Shown here one piece after another: positions 20,110-31,799 of a stretch of 64,000 nt of DNA. The notes below the pieces were generated by a model. It was not told the DNA's origin. It ran no database searches and saw only the letters and a list, made by a program, of their open reading frames with translations. The stretch lies in the NCBI GenBank assembly GCA_013339765.2, contig CM023457.1, positions 55,515,745 through 55,579,744 of the forward strand, written 5' to 3'. Every line of letters starts with the position of its first letter. Position 1 is the stretch's first letter. A program made the position numbers and the translations under genes. Origin of the DNA: Haemaphysalis longicornis. Taxonomy: Eukaryota > Arthropoda > Arachnida > Ixodida > Ixodidae.

Positions 20110-22086
20110 CAGGTAAGAAGTTCCGGACTACCGTACCAATAGGCGAAAACTTGGGTGCAGACACTTGGAAAACACTGAACAAGGGTTTTTTTTTTAATGG
20201 CCGGCCATTTGAAATAACTAAGGGTGCGTCGAATCCCCTACGTGTTTACAGACACTATCGGCGTTCCACGACGCACAATCCTTTCACCCACCCTGTTCAG
20301 TTTGGTAATGATAAAGGTAGCCAAAGAACTTCGAGTCATCCCGCACCTGCAGCACACCATGCATGCGGATGATATTAACATCTGGGTGGACCACCGCAAT
20401 AAGACGCTCGACGCGGGTGACGTGTTTCAACCGACCAACGTGGTCTGGATCCTATTGAGACATGTCTTCTTGTCAGCGGAATGAGGCCATCACCTTATAA
20501 AACGAGTTCTCGTCAATGGGGGCCTCGGCATTGGGGGCCTGCAAGCGCAGGCGCATTTAACACTGAATGGCCAACCAATCGAACCGTCTGCCGGCAGATG
20601 GGTACGCGTGCTTGGCGTGCCGCTGCATGAAGGAGGAGCAACCGAGTGGCTCCTACAGCTGAGAATTGTTTGAAGCCGCAGCTTTAGAGCATTAGGAGAT
20701 TCGGAAGTCGCTTCGGAGGCGTGACGACGAAGATGGTGAAGGTGACGACGCACCCTCACGCAGGCTGTGTTGACATCTAAGGCCGGTTGTGGGGCAGTAT
20801 GCTTCGACCTAACGATCGCCCAACTTCAGCAGTTTGAAGTTCTGCACTGTGAAAGCCTTAAACTTGTTACCGGCTTACTGAAGCTCACACGCGTGGAGGA
20901 ACTTTATCGTTACGCGCGCCTGCCCCCACCTGAAGCTATTATCAAGGGGAGGTCTGAGGCACACGAAAGGAGATGTGAAGCCAACCGCTTGGGAAAACTT
21001 CTAGAGAATTTGGCTTTTGGTCACATCTACCGGCTTCCTACGCAACTACCGTCTGTTGTTGCCCCATGGGCCGACGTGTCCGTTCGGTGCCCAGAGCCAC
21101 TTCCACTCTCCCGTAGCCCACAATGTCACCAGCAAAAGGGCGCAGCTGCAGCAGCACGTGCCCATCCTCAAGAAGTGGCAGTCTTCACCACTGCAGTGCT
21201 TATTTAAGAACACTGCGTGTAACAGTGGCATCTATTGACGGCATTCAGCGAACGTTCCGCGCGGTTCAGTTCCCAACTGCGCCAAGAACGTGTCCCACAC
21301 GTCTTCAGGCCATCCTGTTCGCTTTAGAATATATCTATTCAAGCTACAGTGGGGACAACACCCTACGTTTTACTATGTTTACGGACAGCCACGAGTACGA
21401 GGCCTTGACTCGACTTGTACCGACCCTACAAGTGAGCACTACGTGTGCCGAAACCAAGGCAATCTGCCGTCAGTTGATGGATGCTAGAAATACAGGCTTG
21501 CGGGTTGACTGGGTAGGAGGCCACGCAGTGGGAATAGTAACGAGACTTCTTATGCGTGGGCGAGAGAGCCTACAGAATTCCGATCCAACCTCTGCTATCC
21601 CGTTCCATTCGGAAGTTGTACTAACGACCCAGTAACAGCCAAAGCCGCGGCCACGGCAGCATCCAAGAGAGTACTGTGGAGTAGCCGCACGGGAGGTACG
21701 GGCGGTAGCTACGCTCACTGAGGATGTGCTGGCAAAGTGGCGAGCCTACGTGCCGAAGCGTCATCAGCGTGCTAATCAGTACCCACCGCCCGGAACAACC
21801 GTTAGCTGCACCTTCGACTTTTCAGGGGTCAAACCCACGGTGCAGCACGCTGTGGTACTGCCAGGCCCTACAAATGCAATCGCGCCAGTACCGTCCGCCC
21901 GATGTTCGGCGTTTTTCAGCTGGGTGAACCAGGTGCAGGTCGTCCATACACGGCAGCGGCTGATCTGGCTATGGGAGTTTGCTTCCTCCACGGGCATTGA
22001 CCGTTGCTGGTAAGCGACCCCCCTTCTTTCCTTTTCCCATGCCGGCCACCGAGTCACCCTTGTCTCAATAAAGCTCTCGATTCAAT

Positions 22087-22250
<164 letters not shown>

Positions 22251-24240
22251 TCGGGGGATATCGGTGCCCCCAGTAACGCCGCCAGGCGATCCCGAAATGA
22301 CAGGGTGCCAGCACAAGAGAGCATGTAGTGATCAATGGAAGTACAGACAGCGCCGCAAAAACATGTGGGAGACGGGAGCAAAGAAAGGCCGAGTAAATAA
22401 AAAGGAAATCTTCCGTGGCCTGTGATTAAGAAAGTAATTTTCTTGTGAGGGGGAAAATTTGGCGGCAGCGAACTAACGTCGGGTATCCACGTGAACAGCT
22501 CAGTTCCCCTGTGGTTGGTGGCCCAATCGTGACCCCACCTTCTCCAGAGCTCTTTTGTCTGCGCGGACCTCAGAACTCGTGGCGAAAGTAGAGCCGCCCT
22601 CGGCTCGCCCACAGTACAAGCGCGCACCGCCAGGTGGTCCGCCACCTCATTTCCCGGAACGCCAGCATGTCCCTTGATGTGGTACAGAAACACCCGCAGC
22701 CTATTTGAAAGGGTAGCATAGACGGACCTGATATCTTCTATTTCATTACTGCGCGTGCGTAGCGAGGCTAGCGCCGTCAGCAGCGAGAGACAGTCGGTGT
22801 ACAAATGCGCAGGCTGCACCGTGTGGTATCCGAGAAGGTATATCATAGCTTCTTTCAACGCCACAAGTTCGGCAGCAAATGCGCTGCCTGCCGACGACAG
22901 CTTAAATCTTTTTGCTTCCACGAGACGGCCCGTGTGCGTGTAAATCACAAAGGCCGCCCCCGCCGATGAACTCGAGAACGCCCCGTCGGTGAACACGTGC
23001 AGGCCCGGCATCTGCGCAAGGTGCATGGCCTGTGCAGTGGGCAACCTCTCAAACGGACAGATCACCCGGTCCGCCGGGTGAAAGCGCCAGGGATTGAAAC
23101 GCGTCTGCACGTTCGCTGCCGTGACATTATTATCGCCGTAGGAGATGTCCTCACGTTGGTGGAACACCAGAAAATGCAATCGGCAAGCGGAGAGGGTCTC
23201 GCAAATCGGCGGGATGCCCGTTAATGCATTTAGGGCTTCAGTCCTTACTGTTTGAACCGCTCCCGTCAGCGCAAGTAACGGAAGGCGCTGAATTGATTTA
23301 AGGCGACTTTGGAGATAGATGGTAGGGGAGGGCGACCAGCATGCTGGAGAGGCATAAGTGATTACCGGCTCCACGAGCTGGACGTAAAGACGTCGGAGAC
23401 TATCAGGAGGGAGCTTATAGTGCATGTTCACGAATGCCGTTATTTTAGGGACGACCACCTCAATTTTAGTCTTCAGGTAGCTAAGATGAGGCATGCTGGT
23501 GAACCAGGGGTCTAGGACGACACCGAGAACCTTCAGTTCCTTTACCCGTTGTAGACTAGTTCCAGCTAACCGGATGGTGGGGAGGCGGCGCGCCATACTG
23601 ATTCTGCCGTTAGGGAACAACATATAGGAGCACTTGGCTGGATTTAAGCGGACTTTTACCATGTCAGCCCTCTGAGATATTTTGGCCAAGGCGAGCTCCG
23701 CCAGGCCCTCCAGCTCTCTCCTCTGGGTCGCGGAAACCACGAGGAGAGTGTCATCCGCATAAGCCTGCACGTGCACCCCGGGCGGGAACGATATATCGAG
23801 AAGCCCGGTCAGCACAATATTCCACAAGAGAGGGCTCAAGGGAGAGCCCTGCGGACTACCGATTGACTGCTCCTTAATAAACACTTCGCCCTCCTTTGAT
23901 CTGAACACCACCGTTCGCTGGATAAAAAGGAACGTAGAAGCCGGAACAGGTTGGCGGGACAGGAATGCTGCCGGAGGAAATTTAAAACTGTGGGGTACCA
24001 CACCGAGTCAAACGCGCCCTGAAAATCCAATGAAATTATTACGGAATGAAGGGAATTTTGACGGCGAGCTTGTAAAATCTCGCGGAGCTGAAATAGAGCC
24101 AATGTGGTGTTTTTGTTGTGCGTAAAACCAAATTGTGCCGGGTGGTGGAGTTTTTTTTGCACCAGAAAGAAGTAGATGCTGGAGAAGAGTAATTTTTCGA
24201 GCAATTTGTGACCTGACTGTGGGGGGGGGGGGGGGGGGGG
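22251..24240 (-). pseudogene. R1/LOA-like non-LTR ORF2, 5'-truncated
   Basis: Long minus-strand reverse transcriptase and RNase H. RT blocks in order: FGFTHNKNTTLAL, ISLDFQGAFDSVWY, then after a frameshift near 23920 QSIGSPQGSPLSPLLWN and VQAYADDTLLVV. RNase H residues are intact: the Asp of HVFTDGAFSSS, Glu of AAELVALKEAM, Asp of HLYTDCLSLLTAL and Asp of KGHAGVPGNEVADHLA. A C-terminal CFCGAVCTSIDHYMLSC zinc-like motif is followed by about 15 residues and then the GATA array, so the natural stop and 3' UTR are missing. The 5' part (endonuclease, RT fingers) is replaced by a G-rich tract. The long open RNase H half suggests relatively recent insertion. Confidence 0.85.
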
Positions 24241-24560
24241 GCGTGCGCGGGACTTTTTCTCCTGTTGGAGACTTTTCTGGGGCATTGGTTTGGGCGGTGC
24301 GATACGTTTGGGGTCTCTACTTTGGACAGCCGACGGGACGTACTGCAGTGATTTCTAAGGGTGTTGGTTTGGTGGCCTACCGGACGTCGTGGTGTTTGTG
24401 CGGGTTGTGGGGACTGGGCTGTTCGGCAGGGGGTGTGCTTCTGGGGGTGGTCGGGACTGATGGCGGTTTCGGTGGGGGGGGGGGGGGGGTGGCGTCGGGG
24501 GAGGGTAGGGGTGGGTTGCTGTTGGAGGTAAGGAAAGGGGTTGCAAGACATGGGGGGTTT
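24221..24560 (+). other. G-rich strand-asymmetric tract with poly(G) runs
   Basis: G21 at 24221-24241 and G16 at 24474-24489, with many GGG/GGGG groups between and around them on the plus strand. It replaces the 5' part of the R1-like element. Open minus-strand frames here are Pro-rich artefacts of the C-rich composition. Prone to form G-quadruplexes and to sequencing or assembly error. Confidence 0.8.
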
Positions 24561-25147
24561 ACTAATGCTGAAATCTACAAGAGGCGTCTTTCCTATGCTA
24601 CCGCTCAAGTGACATAGGTCCGAACAGCCAAATTGCAAGTGCTTGTCAAGGCGAGATCATAATACTTGTGTTGTACCTGTTACATCTCAAAAAAGAACGA
24701 TAACCGTAACAAAAAGTGCCTGCTGTGGCAGAAATTCACAACGACTATTTTTCATTATATAAAATTTTGAATACAAGTAACGCCCCCTCTTTAACCGTTT
24801 AATCCGAAGTCTTTTAAACGAGCCATGGATAAAGTACGTCACTAGTGAAATTTCTTCACCTAATATGATGGAAATATCTGCGAAAGAAGAGTAGTGACGC
24901 GCAATCTTGAACCGCAGTAATCTCTATATCATGTAGTGTGACGAACGATAAGTTCCAATTCGTAGTGGTCTTGAGAACGCTTTACTTGGAAGGTTGTGTT
25001 TTCTTTTATTTAGGAATTGGGATCGACGATTGTGTTGAGGAACATTTATTTATTTACCCTAAAGGACCTTAATGGCGATACATTGGGGCGGGGCGGGGCA
25101 AGTGAAAATATAACACAAAACACAAACTGTCGTAAAAACACAAATGC
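24561..25147. other. no gene; possible tail of a minus-strand retroposon
   Basis: AT-rich. At 25045-25120 the sequence TTATTTATTTACCC and a GGGGCGGGGCGGGGC run resemble the reversed 3' end of a retroposon with an (AAAT)n tail. No domain is seen. Confidence 0.35.
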
Positions 25148-25162
25148 AAGCGTATCAAAGTA

Positions 25163-25293
25163 CCCGCCCCGGTGGCTCAGTGGCTAAGGCGTTGCGCTGC
25201 TGAGCACGAGTTCGCGGGTTCGATTCCCGGCCGCGGCGGCCGGGAATCGAACCCGCCTACGTTGCGTCGGCGCGTTAAACCCCACAATCAATC
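25163..25293 (+). repeat. Ruka-like SINE, deleted, with perfect B-box hairpin
   Basis: Head with A-box GTGGCTCAGTGGCTAAGG and B-box GGTTCGATTCCC, then instead of the body an inverted copy of the B-box region (25214-25234 versus 25236-25256: 21-bp arms, 1-nt spacer, no mismatch), then the last 37 bp of the SINE and its tail. A 14-bp target duplication, AAGCGTATCAAAGT / AAGCGTATTAAAGT (one mismatch), lies at 25148-25161 and 25294-25307. Confidence 0.9.
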
Positions 25294-25307
25294 AAGCGTA
25301 TTAAAGT

Positions 25308-26100
25308 CGAAATGCCTATTTCCAAAATAACTGTGCACAATAAAGGGGCACTAATGTCCAATTCTATCATGCTTATGTACGGGATCAGAAATGATGCAAA
25401 CAGGGAAAAATGATTTATTCAATTTATGCATTGAAGAATGATTGTGAACTTTTGGTGATTACGTGGTGGCATTCAAGACGACGACTTTACCTGGGAACCG
25501 ATTACAGTGATGAATAGTATGACCGGCGAAAAGCAAAATAGGTCATTACGCACGAATAATGGCTGGGCTTTCAATGCATCACGTAGACGAAAACAAACTC
25601 AATAAGTGGGTTTTCTGTGCAAGATGGCGTGAGAATACTGGCTGTGTAGCAGCCTAAGGAAAACCCATAATTTACTATCAAAACTCATTATTATTTATTC
25701 GCAGAGGTGTAAAGATTTGGGTTTTTCTTTTTGGTTACGTTTTGGGTTCGGGAGTAGTTAGTTTATTTTATTTATTTATTTATTTGTTAGTGCGAAAGAC
25801 AAGCAAGTGGCGCACAGCCACCATGCGAGCCCTAAAGAGCAATGTTTAAGCTACGCGGCCAGAACAACAGTCAGCATTGTCCCTGTGAATGGTGTACGCC
25901 CGCTCAAGGGGATTGACCACCCGGATCATACAGATGACGACGAGGCAACAGGGTGAGCCACCGCAGCCACATCGTCGTCCGCGTGAAGCTCGTGGAGTGC
26001 TGGAGACATTCTGCCGGCTAGACCACCGATCCGTTTGCCACTTCTGAGTGCCCCTCCTTCCTTCCGTTGTCAAGGCAATTAAACTCGCATACATTTATTT
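25308..26100. other. no gene seen
   Basis: AT-rich with a short TTTA run at 25765-25783. GC-rich sequence at 25800-26090 resembles no family I can name. Confidence 0.35.
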
Positions 26101-26102
26101 TG

Positions 26103-26105
26103 TTT

Positions 26106-26172
<67 letters not shown>

Positions 26173-26175
26173 TTT
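26103..26175 (-). repeat. (TTTA)n array = (AAAT)n 3' tail of CR1/L2-like element
   Basis: About 70 bp of TTTA on the plus strand directly at the 3' side of the minus-strand element at 26190-28080, consistent with a retrotransposition tail expanded as a microsatellite. Confidence 0.75.
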
Positions 26176-26189
26176 TATCTATTTATAGT

Positions 26190-28080
26190 ATCTTGCAGGC
26201 AGTGACAGGGCATTTAGTAAGGGTTACAGGTGAAAAAAGTGCAAAATTAACAAGATTTGTAGAATGGACGCACAAAGAAACACAATCTAAGAAAAGATGA
26301 GATAAGAAATTGCCCGTAAATAAATAACTTGAGAAAGGTAAACTACAAAGAGGCAAGTGCTATATCCTGCACAAAGGACAACGTGCGGCAGATTCAATAT
26401 AAATAGCAGGTAAGAGCAAACAGACACTTCAAACGCTAAAGTGCGATCACATGTAATTCTTTTTAACATGATAACCGGGTAGTAGAATATTAGGAAAATC
26501 AGTGAGCATGAAGAATTTAACGGAAAGCGTTGTGTATCGATTTGGCGGCAATGATATCGGCGAGGTTGTTCCAAAGCCTGATGGCCTGGGCAAGTGCACA
26601 TAAGGGAAATGGATGTGTTTTTCCATACTGACACAAAAAACTATGTTGAATATTTACCCTACTGGACAGGTTACCCGGAACTTTTATATTTACTGTTGAG
26701 TGCGCCGCATTGTAAACATGTTTGTGAAGAAGTCATAAAATAGCAGTGTTGCGTCGAAAATCCAACGGGTGGAGGGAATGATTTGGATAACCTCTAAGGG
26801 GTACTTGTAATTGTTATAAATAAAATTTGCAGCTCTATTCTGGATAACTTCAATATTGTTAGTGAAATATTGACGGTGGGTAGCCAGTTGAGTGACGCAA
26901 ACTCGAGTTGTGGTCGGACGTACGTTATGTAAGATAGTTTACTATTGTTAGAAGGAGCACGACGCAAATTTATCACGCAAAAAATCAACTGACATGGAAG
27001 CATTGGCGCAGATGATGTCGATATAGTTACTCCAGGAGAGGTCTTTGGTGAGTGTAACGCCTAAGTATTTGCAGAATGAAACGCGACCCAGTTGGGTGCT
27101 ATTTATGTGACAGTCGAATACTGATTTGTCACGCTTAGGGGTAAAGGAGACCGCATTGCACTTAGATTTGTGCAGTGACATTGCGGATGTGTTACACCAA
27201 TTAGAAAGAACGTCCAGGTCACTTTGAATGGAGAGCGGATGATTACTACCTCATATTGCTTGGTAGATAATGAATCGATCACTAAAATTTGCATTTGAGA
27301 CGGTATATTATTGGGCAGGTCGTGTATGCGTAATAGAACGAGTACTACACCCAAACCCCTTCCCTGTGGTACGCCGGAGGCAGCATAACATGTTGGAGAA
27401 ATTGAATTACCAAAGGCTGTTAAGTCCTATTCAAGTAAAACAATTCTGCGAAACTGTAAAAGGGTTAGTGAATCCACTCGAAGAGGAGACAGTTTGGAAA
27501 TTAAGCGGCAATGGGGTACACGGTCAACTCTTTCGAAAGTATCCGAAAATATAAGGCCAGTTTGGTGATAATTTTTCATACTAAGGTGCAAGTTAGTTGT
27601 AATATAACCTAATTTTGGGCTCGCGTGATAAGTTCTCTTATGTTGGCTGAAAAAAGGAACAGTTTGATTTGAGGTGTTTGTAAACATTTGAAGTGATAGG
27701 GCGCTCAACTGTTTTACAACAAATGCAGGCAAGTGATATCGGGTAGTAGTTCTCTGGGTAATGCTTATTTCCTCCGAATATTGGTAGCACCGTAGCAAGT
27801 TTTCAGTCGTCTGGTAACAATCCAGATGATAATGAATGCCTAAATGTGTGATAAAGAATTTAGCTAGAAACGGATATATTGCTTCTTAGTATTTCAGAAT
27901 TAATGTTATCCACGCCAGAAAATTCACATGCTTTTAGATTATTGATAAGAGAGGTTACGCCTTCCTCAGTATTTAATAGGTTTTCAGTATGGCGAGGCAT
28001 ATTCAGGAAAATAAGGCAATACAGAAGAATCTTTCTAAGTAGATAGATATGAAAAAAAAATGAATAAAAGCTGAGAGGCA
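26190..28080 (-). pseudogene. CR1/L2-like non-LTR RT remnant A
   Basis: Minus-strand RT blocks in order from 28080 downwards: an entry block SSGVDNINSEILR-like (CEFSGVDNINSEILRSN), an FDRVPH-type block (FERVDRVPHCRLISKLSPL), a LPNNIP block preceding a destroyed YADD, LHKSKCNAVSFTPKR, then CKYLGVTLTKDLSWSNYID and a thumb YVRPQLEFASLNW. Order and motifs (KYLGV.L..DLSW, VRP.LE.AS..W) are those of CR1/L2-group RTs, which lack RNase H. Frames shift between blocks and stops are common. The 3' UTR and an (AAAT)n tail follow. No endonuclease is seen, so the copy is 5'-truncated. Confidence 0.8.
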
Positions 28081-28109
28081 TTTGTTTTCGGACAGTGATG
28101 TGGTCATCG

Positions 28110-29200
28110 CCCTGATGAGATATCGTGTTATCATCATGGTCGGGTAATGTATGGGCAGAATGAATGGGGCTGCTTTATTTGGAGCGCTTTCAGTTTGTTT
28201 ACGAGATGCGACTGATGATGGCTAGAGATTAGTGCTCCATATTCTCTCCTTATTGAAAATAGTTTTTAGTAGGCCAGAAGCTTTGTGGTAATTTTAGCCG
28301 AATGTATGTTACACCAAATTGTTATTGTATCGGAATGATGGTTAGAGGTTAGATAAGATGGTATGTATACCTCCAACTATATTATCATGGGGACGATTTG
28401 CACAGGCATACTATTAAAAAAGAGTGACGCGCTCTGACATGCCAGTATTAGTAATTGTATGGCGTTAGTTTTGCCTTCCTTTATTTTTTTCTGATAATCC
28501 CACCGCATTTTGTGTGTTGATCAAGGTATGTTTCAAATGTAACGAATTTCGGGGGGTTTGTAATAGTTGAATAGTAGAACAGCTATTACTATAATGTCAT
28601 TGTTATACATTAAGAATAAGAAAACCCTCAAGGCCGAGGCATGTGGCACACCTGAAGCTGCTTGACCTAAAGTAGAGAAAAAGTCAGAAATTATTATGAC
28701 TGGTACCACTTGAATAGGAAGTCACTGCTCCGTCTGTTAACCGCAGTCCTGATATCCTGAGCAGTCGGTGTTTTGATCAGTCTGATGGGAAAGAGCTTGT
28801 CGGAAGCCTTTGCGAAATCGCTGAATATAGCATATATATGTATAGAGAAGGGAATTAAATGATGGATACTAGTAATTTGAATAAATTTCGCCGCAGAAAC
28901 GACTCTTCAAAAACAATGTTGACTAGAAAACTGCGGCCCTCTACTTAAAATTGTAATTAAGGTGGATAACATTATGTGCTTTAGAAGTTTGTAAACAATT
29001 CTTGTTAAAGAGATCAGTGCGTGATGAAAAGTCGCAGATGAGTTGGCCAACGTGAAGACGGGAGTGACACCGGCCATTTTGTGGGCAAATAGTACATGTC
29101 CTCCCTCTGTGCATTGATGGAATAGAGCTTCTACGATTAGCGACATCGCTTCTTTTGAGAAGCTTTACGCATATTTTCTCAAGCCCTGGTGCCCAGTCAG
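28110..29200 (-). pseudogene. CR1/L2-like non-LTR RT remnant B
   Basis: A second, more degraded minus-strand RT just upstream of remnant A. Blocks: an AGVTPVFTLANSSATFHHAL stretch at about 29080-29030 (equivalent of the K..P..K.......YRPISL region), SSQHCF as the QxGF equivalent, an AASGVPHAS block near 28660 (equivalent of GVPQGS), and EYGALI..HHQSHLVNKLKAL near 28200 (thumb). All blocks need frame changes. Remnants A and B each contain entry and thumb blocks, so they are two insertions, not one split element. Confidence 0.65.
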
Positions 29201-29434
29201 CTAGATAGTCTATCCATGGCTACGGCAATAATCACATTGGGGATAAGCTCGTAAGGTATTGCTGAATTTATAAACTCCTATTTGAGATACATTGCTGGAG
29301 GGTTTTAAATAGCAAACTTAGAACAAAAAAAGAAACTATTTCGTCTGCAACTTTTAACGAAAAAAGATTGTGCCGTTTTCGGATAACGATATGGACGATG
29401 GTTACGAGTAGTTTTGTGTGATAACTTTCCATAC

Positions 29435-29502
29435 TTTTTGTTTTAGTATGCGGTAGGATTGATATAAGGATAAATCAAACCTACCGCATACTAAAACAAA
29501 AA
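29435..29502. repeat. 29-bp inverted repeat with 10-nt loop
   Basis: Arm 1 at 29435-29463 and arm 2 at 29474-29502 are reverse complements with a single mismatch (ATTGAT versus TTTGAT end). The core TTAGTATGCGGTAGG is perfect. Transcribed from either strand it would fold to a long stem like a miRNA precursor or a compact fold-back element. No flanking duplication is obvious. Confidence 0.85.
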
Positions 29503-30825
29503 AATTTGGAACAAGCATGTTCAAAATTTTTTGCCCGGCAGCCATGATTTCTGATTTTCATAGTTCAAATTGCTTTTTACAACGGTTCCAGGCACTGGGT
29601 GAATGACATCCTGTGGCTTTTCAATAAATGGGTTTTTTTTCTTGTTTTTACAACGTTTAACGCCGGTCGTCAGGGACGCGCTCTGCGCAAATGACGTGAT
29701 ACTGATTCTTGGAATTTATTTTTTGTTCAGTTACAGAAGCTCATCGCGAACATTTTCTTGTTATCACTTACATTTCGCATTGCAAAGTCAGTAACTGCGA
29801 AGAAAAGCATAATATTTCGGCTTTTATGATGCCACGGCTTGCACTGCTGTAATCAAAATAATTTTATTTTTATTCTACATTTTGTAGCTCTGCAACATTA
29901 ACCCATGTTGTAGTGCATTGTGCTCTATGATTCTATTTAAAACACGAACAATTATCTTGCTTTGTTCTGTAGTCAGCACCAGGTCTGAAATTCTGTCGAC
30001 ACATGTAGATAGCGTGACCATTTGGCTTAAATAAATGATAACACAAAAAATAAATAACATTCCTGCCGTTTTGTGATGCCTTGGGGTCTGCCTGATAGCA
30101 AATCAGTAATTGTAGCCCCCAGCAGGAATTGTTGGGTATTTCGGGTACTCATTTTGTATGAAACATAAAGATTTGAATAAATGTTCAATAAATTCAGGGA
30201 AGGAATCTGGGGGTCGAGTATTCATACCCTGAGAGCACAACTTACGGGAGTAGACAGGCGGGTACCCCTTATAGGATTTCTATAGCTGAAGTCGTGTCGA
30301 CTAAAAAGGCTAGCAAATTATTTTCACCCGCTATATTGACACCTTCACCACTCGACAGCGTAACGTCTTTCCGAAGTACAAATATATAATTAGCCAATGG
30401 CAATCCACAATGAGTAAATTATAGGAAAGCGACGTTTCAGTTCTTAGGACAATATTTGCCGAGCATAAATCTAATAACGTTAATGTAATAATCTGTATAA
30501 TAAACAAGCTACAAACATTTCCCAGGAGGATAGACAGCTTTCAGTTTTTCAGTCACTTCAGTTTTCAGTCACTGTTCTGTTTAGCAACCATGCTACTTGG
30601 CTCGTCTAGAAGCACCTCACACGCAGAAGTCATACTCTGCCATTCTGTTTTTAATATACGTCTACAGAGAATCGCCTTTTAGGTGGTGGAAGAACTTTTC
30701 TTTTCGTGGTCCTTCCAGAACAATAGGTCTATGAATGTTGGTTTTAAGGTCACGATATCCTTTTTTTGCTGTCACATGCAGATTCTCGAAATGCCTTTCC
30801 AGGCACCGATTGCTGACATTTCGGA
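29503..30825. other. no gene seen
   Basis: AT-rich DNA up to the assembly gap; no domain, SINE box or array recognised. Confidence 0.4.
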
Positions 30826-30925
30826 NNNNNNNNNNNNNNNNNNNNNNNNNNNNNNNNNNNNNNNNNNNNNNNNNNNNNNNNNNNNNNNNNNNNNNNNNNN
30901 NNNNNNNNNNNNNNNNNNNNNNNNN
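30826..30925. other. assembly gap (100 N)
   Basis: Exactly 100 unresolved bases, the conventional size for a gap of unknown length. Sequence on the two sides may not be adjacent in the genome. Confidence 0.99.
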
Positions 30926-31799
30926 GAGTGGGTAAAAAAAAACAAAAAGTGTTGGCGAGCTTTTTGCTTCTCTATTGCTCTACACTGCGGAACCAAAGAG
31001 CAGACCGGAGGTGAGCGGGGAGAGGCCGTGTACAATGCTTTGCATCCCCTCTTTGATGGCGCGGGGCTACTGTAATATACATAGGTGCGCAATAATGCTG
31101 GCGAGAGTATATGCTAAATAATGGTTTCTTTCTTGAAACTGAATAAACACGCAACGTTCACACAGCAAGGCCCACGTATCCAACTAACCCTATTATTTAT
31201 TCGGTATTGACGTGTGCTGAAAGATTGACAAATGCAGATCACACCACGGGCCGTACAGTCACTTCGGTTCACTTTCAGAATGGATTCCATAGTAAAAACT
31301 GATAGCGTCAAAAAATAAACAATCAACACGGGTTTTTTAAAGTAGCTCGAAGTCTGAACGGCTTCGCCGCCATTACATTTGCTTCGATCAAGCTGCATTT
31401 GCCTTCACCATAGACATTTTTCCGCTTATCAACGTTATAGACATTAAGAAACTCCACGTAAGCAGGCAGAAATTGTTGCACGGCCGGCTAGATAACAATC
31501 CGCTAGCGCTTTAGCGAAGCGTGCGTGGAACAGATCATTCCAGCCACCCGTAGCAACAGCGTTTCTCTATGTAAAAAACCTCAAAGAGACCGCTTTCTCA
31601 CGGCCAATATATATGCGACTTTTGCAACTGAAGTTAATCTATGAAGGTTGGTTTAAGTAGCTAAATACTGGTAAACTTTCCCAGGAGACGAAAGATCTAA
31701 TTAGGAAACGGCAAACCATGACAATCTCCACCCCAGCTGACAGATAGAACTAGCGGAGCTTTCGAAGTTAATCAATAGGCGTAAGACAGTGACATACGG
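30926..31799. other. no gene seen
   Basis: No supported coding or repeat feature between the gap and the RTE remnant. Confidence 0.4.

Larger units (their letters stand above)
17850..22085 (+). pseudogene. I-like non-LTR ORF2, split by a Helitron insertion
   Basis: Part 1 (about 17880-18470) holds the RT entry region: VKSGRGNDGVTLLML, a VHPIPKAGKK block and VVLVAVDLKKAF. Part 2 (about 20108-22085) resumes with GKKFRTTVPIGENLG, ILSPTLFSLVMIKVAKEL and HADDINIWV (His for Tyr in YADD), then the thumb, a degenerate RNase H (FTMFTDSHEYEALTRLV) and a 3' UTR with AATAAA at about 22069. The 1.6 kb in between is unrelated mobile DNA. Frameshifts and stops are frequent and the RNase H Asp/His pattern is eroded. 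The 3' end runs straight into the GATA array. Continuity of the two parts is inferred from RT motif order. Confidence 0.75.

Noticed and set aside
24039..24638. 200-codon Pro-rich minus-strand frame
   Set aside because: Composition artefact of the poly(G)/G-rich plus strand; the true RT blocks are in other frames.
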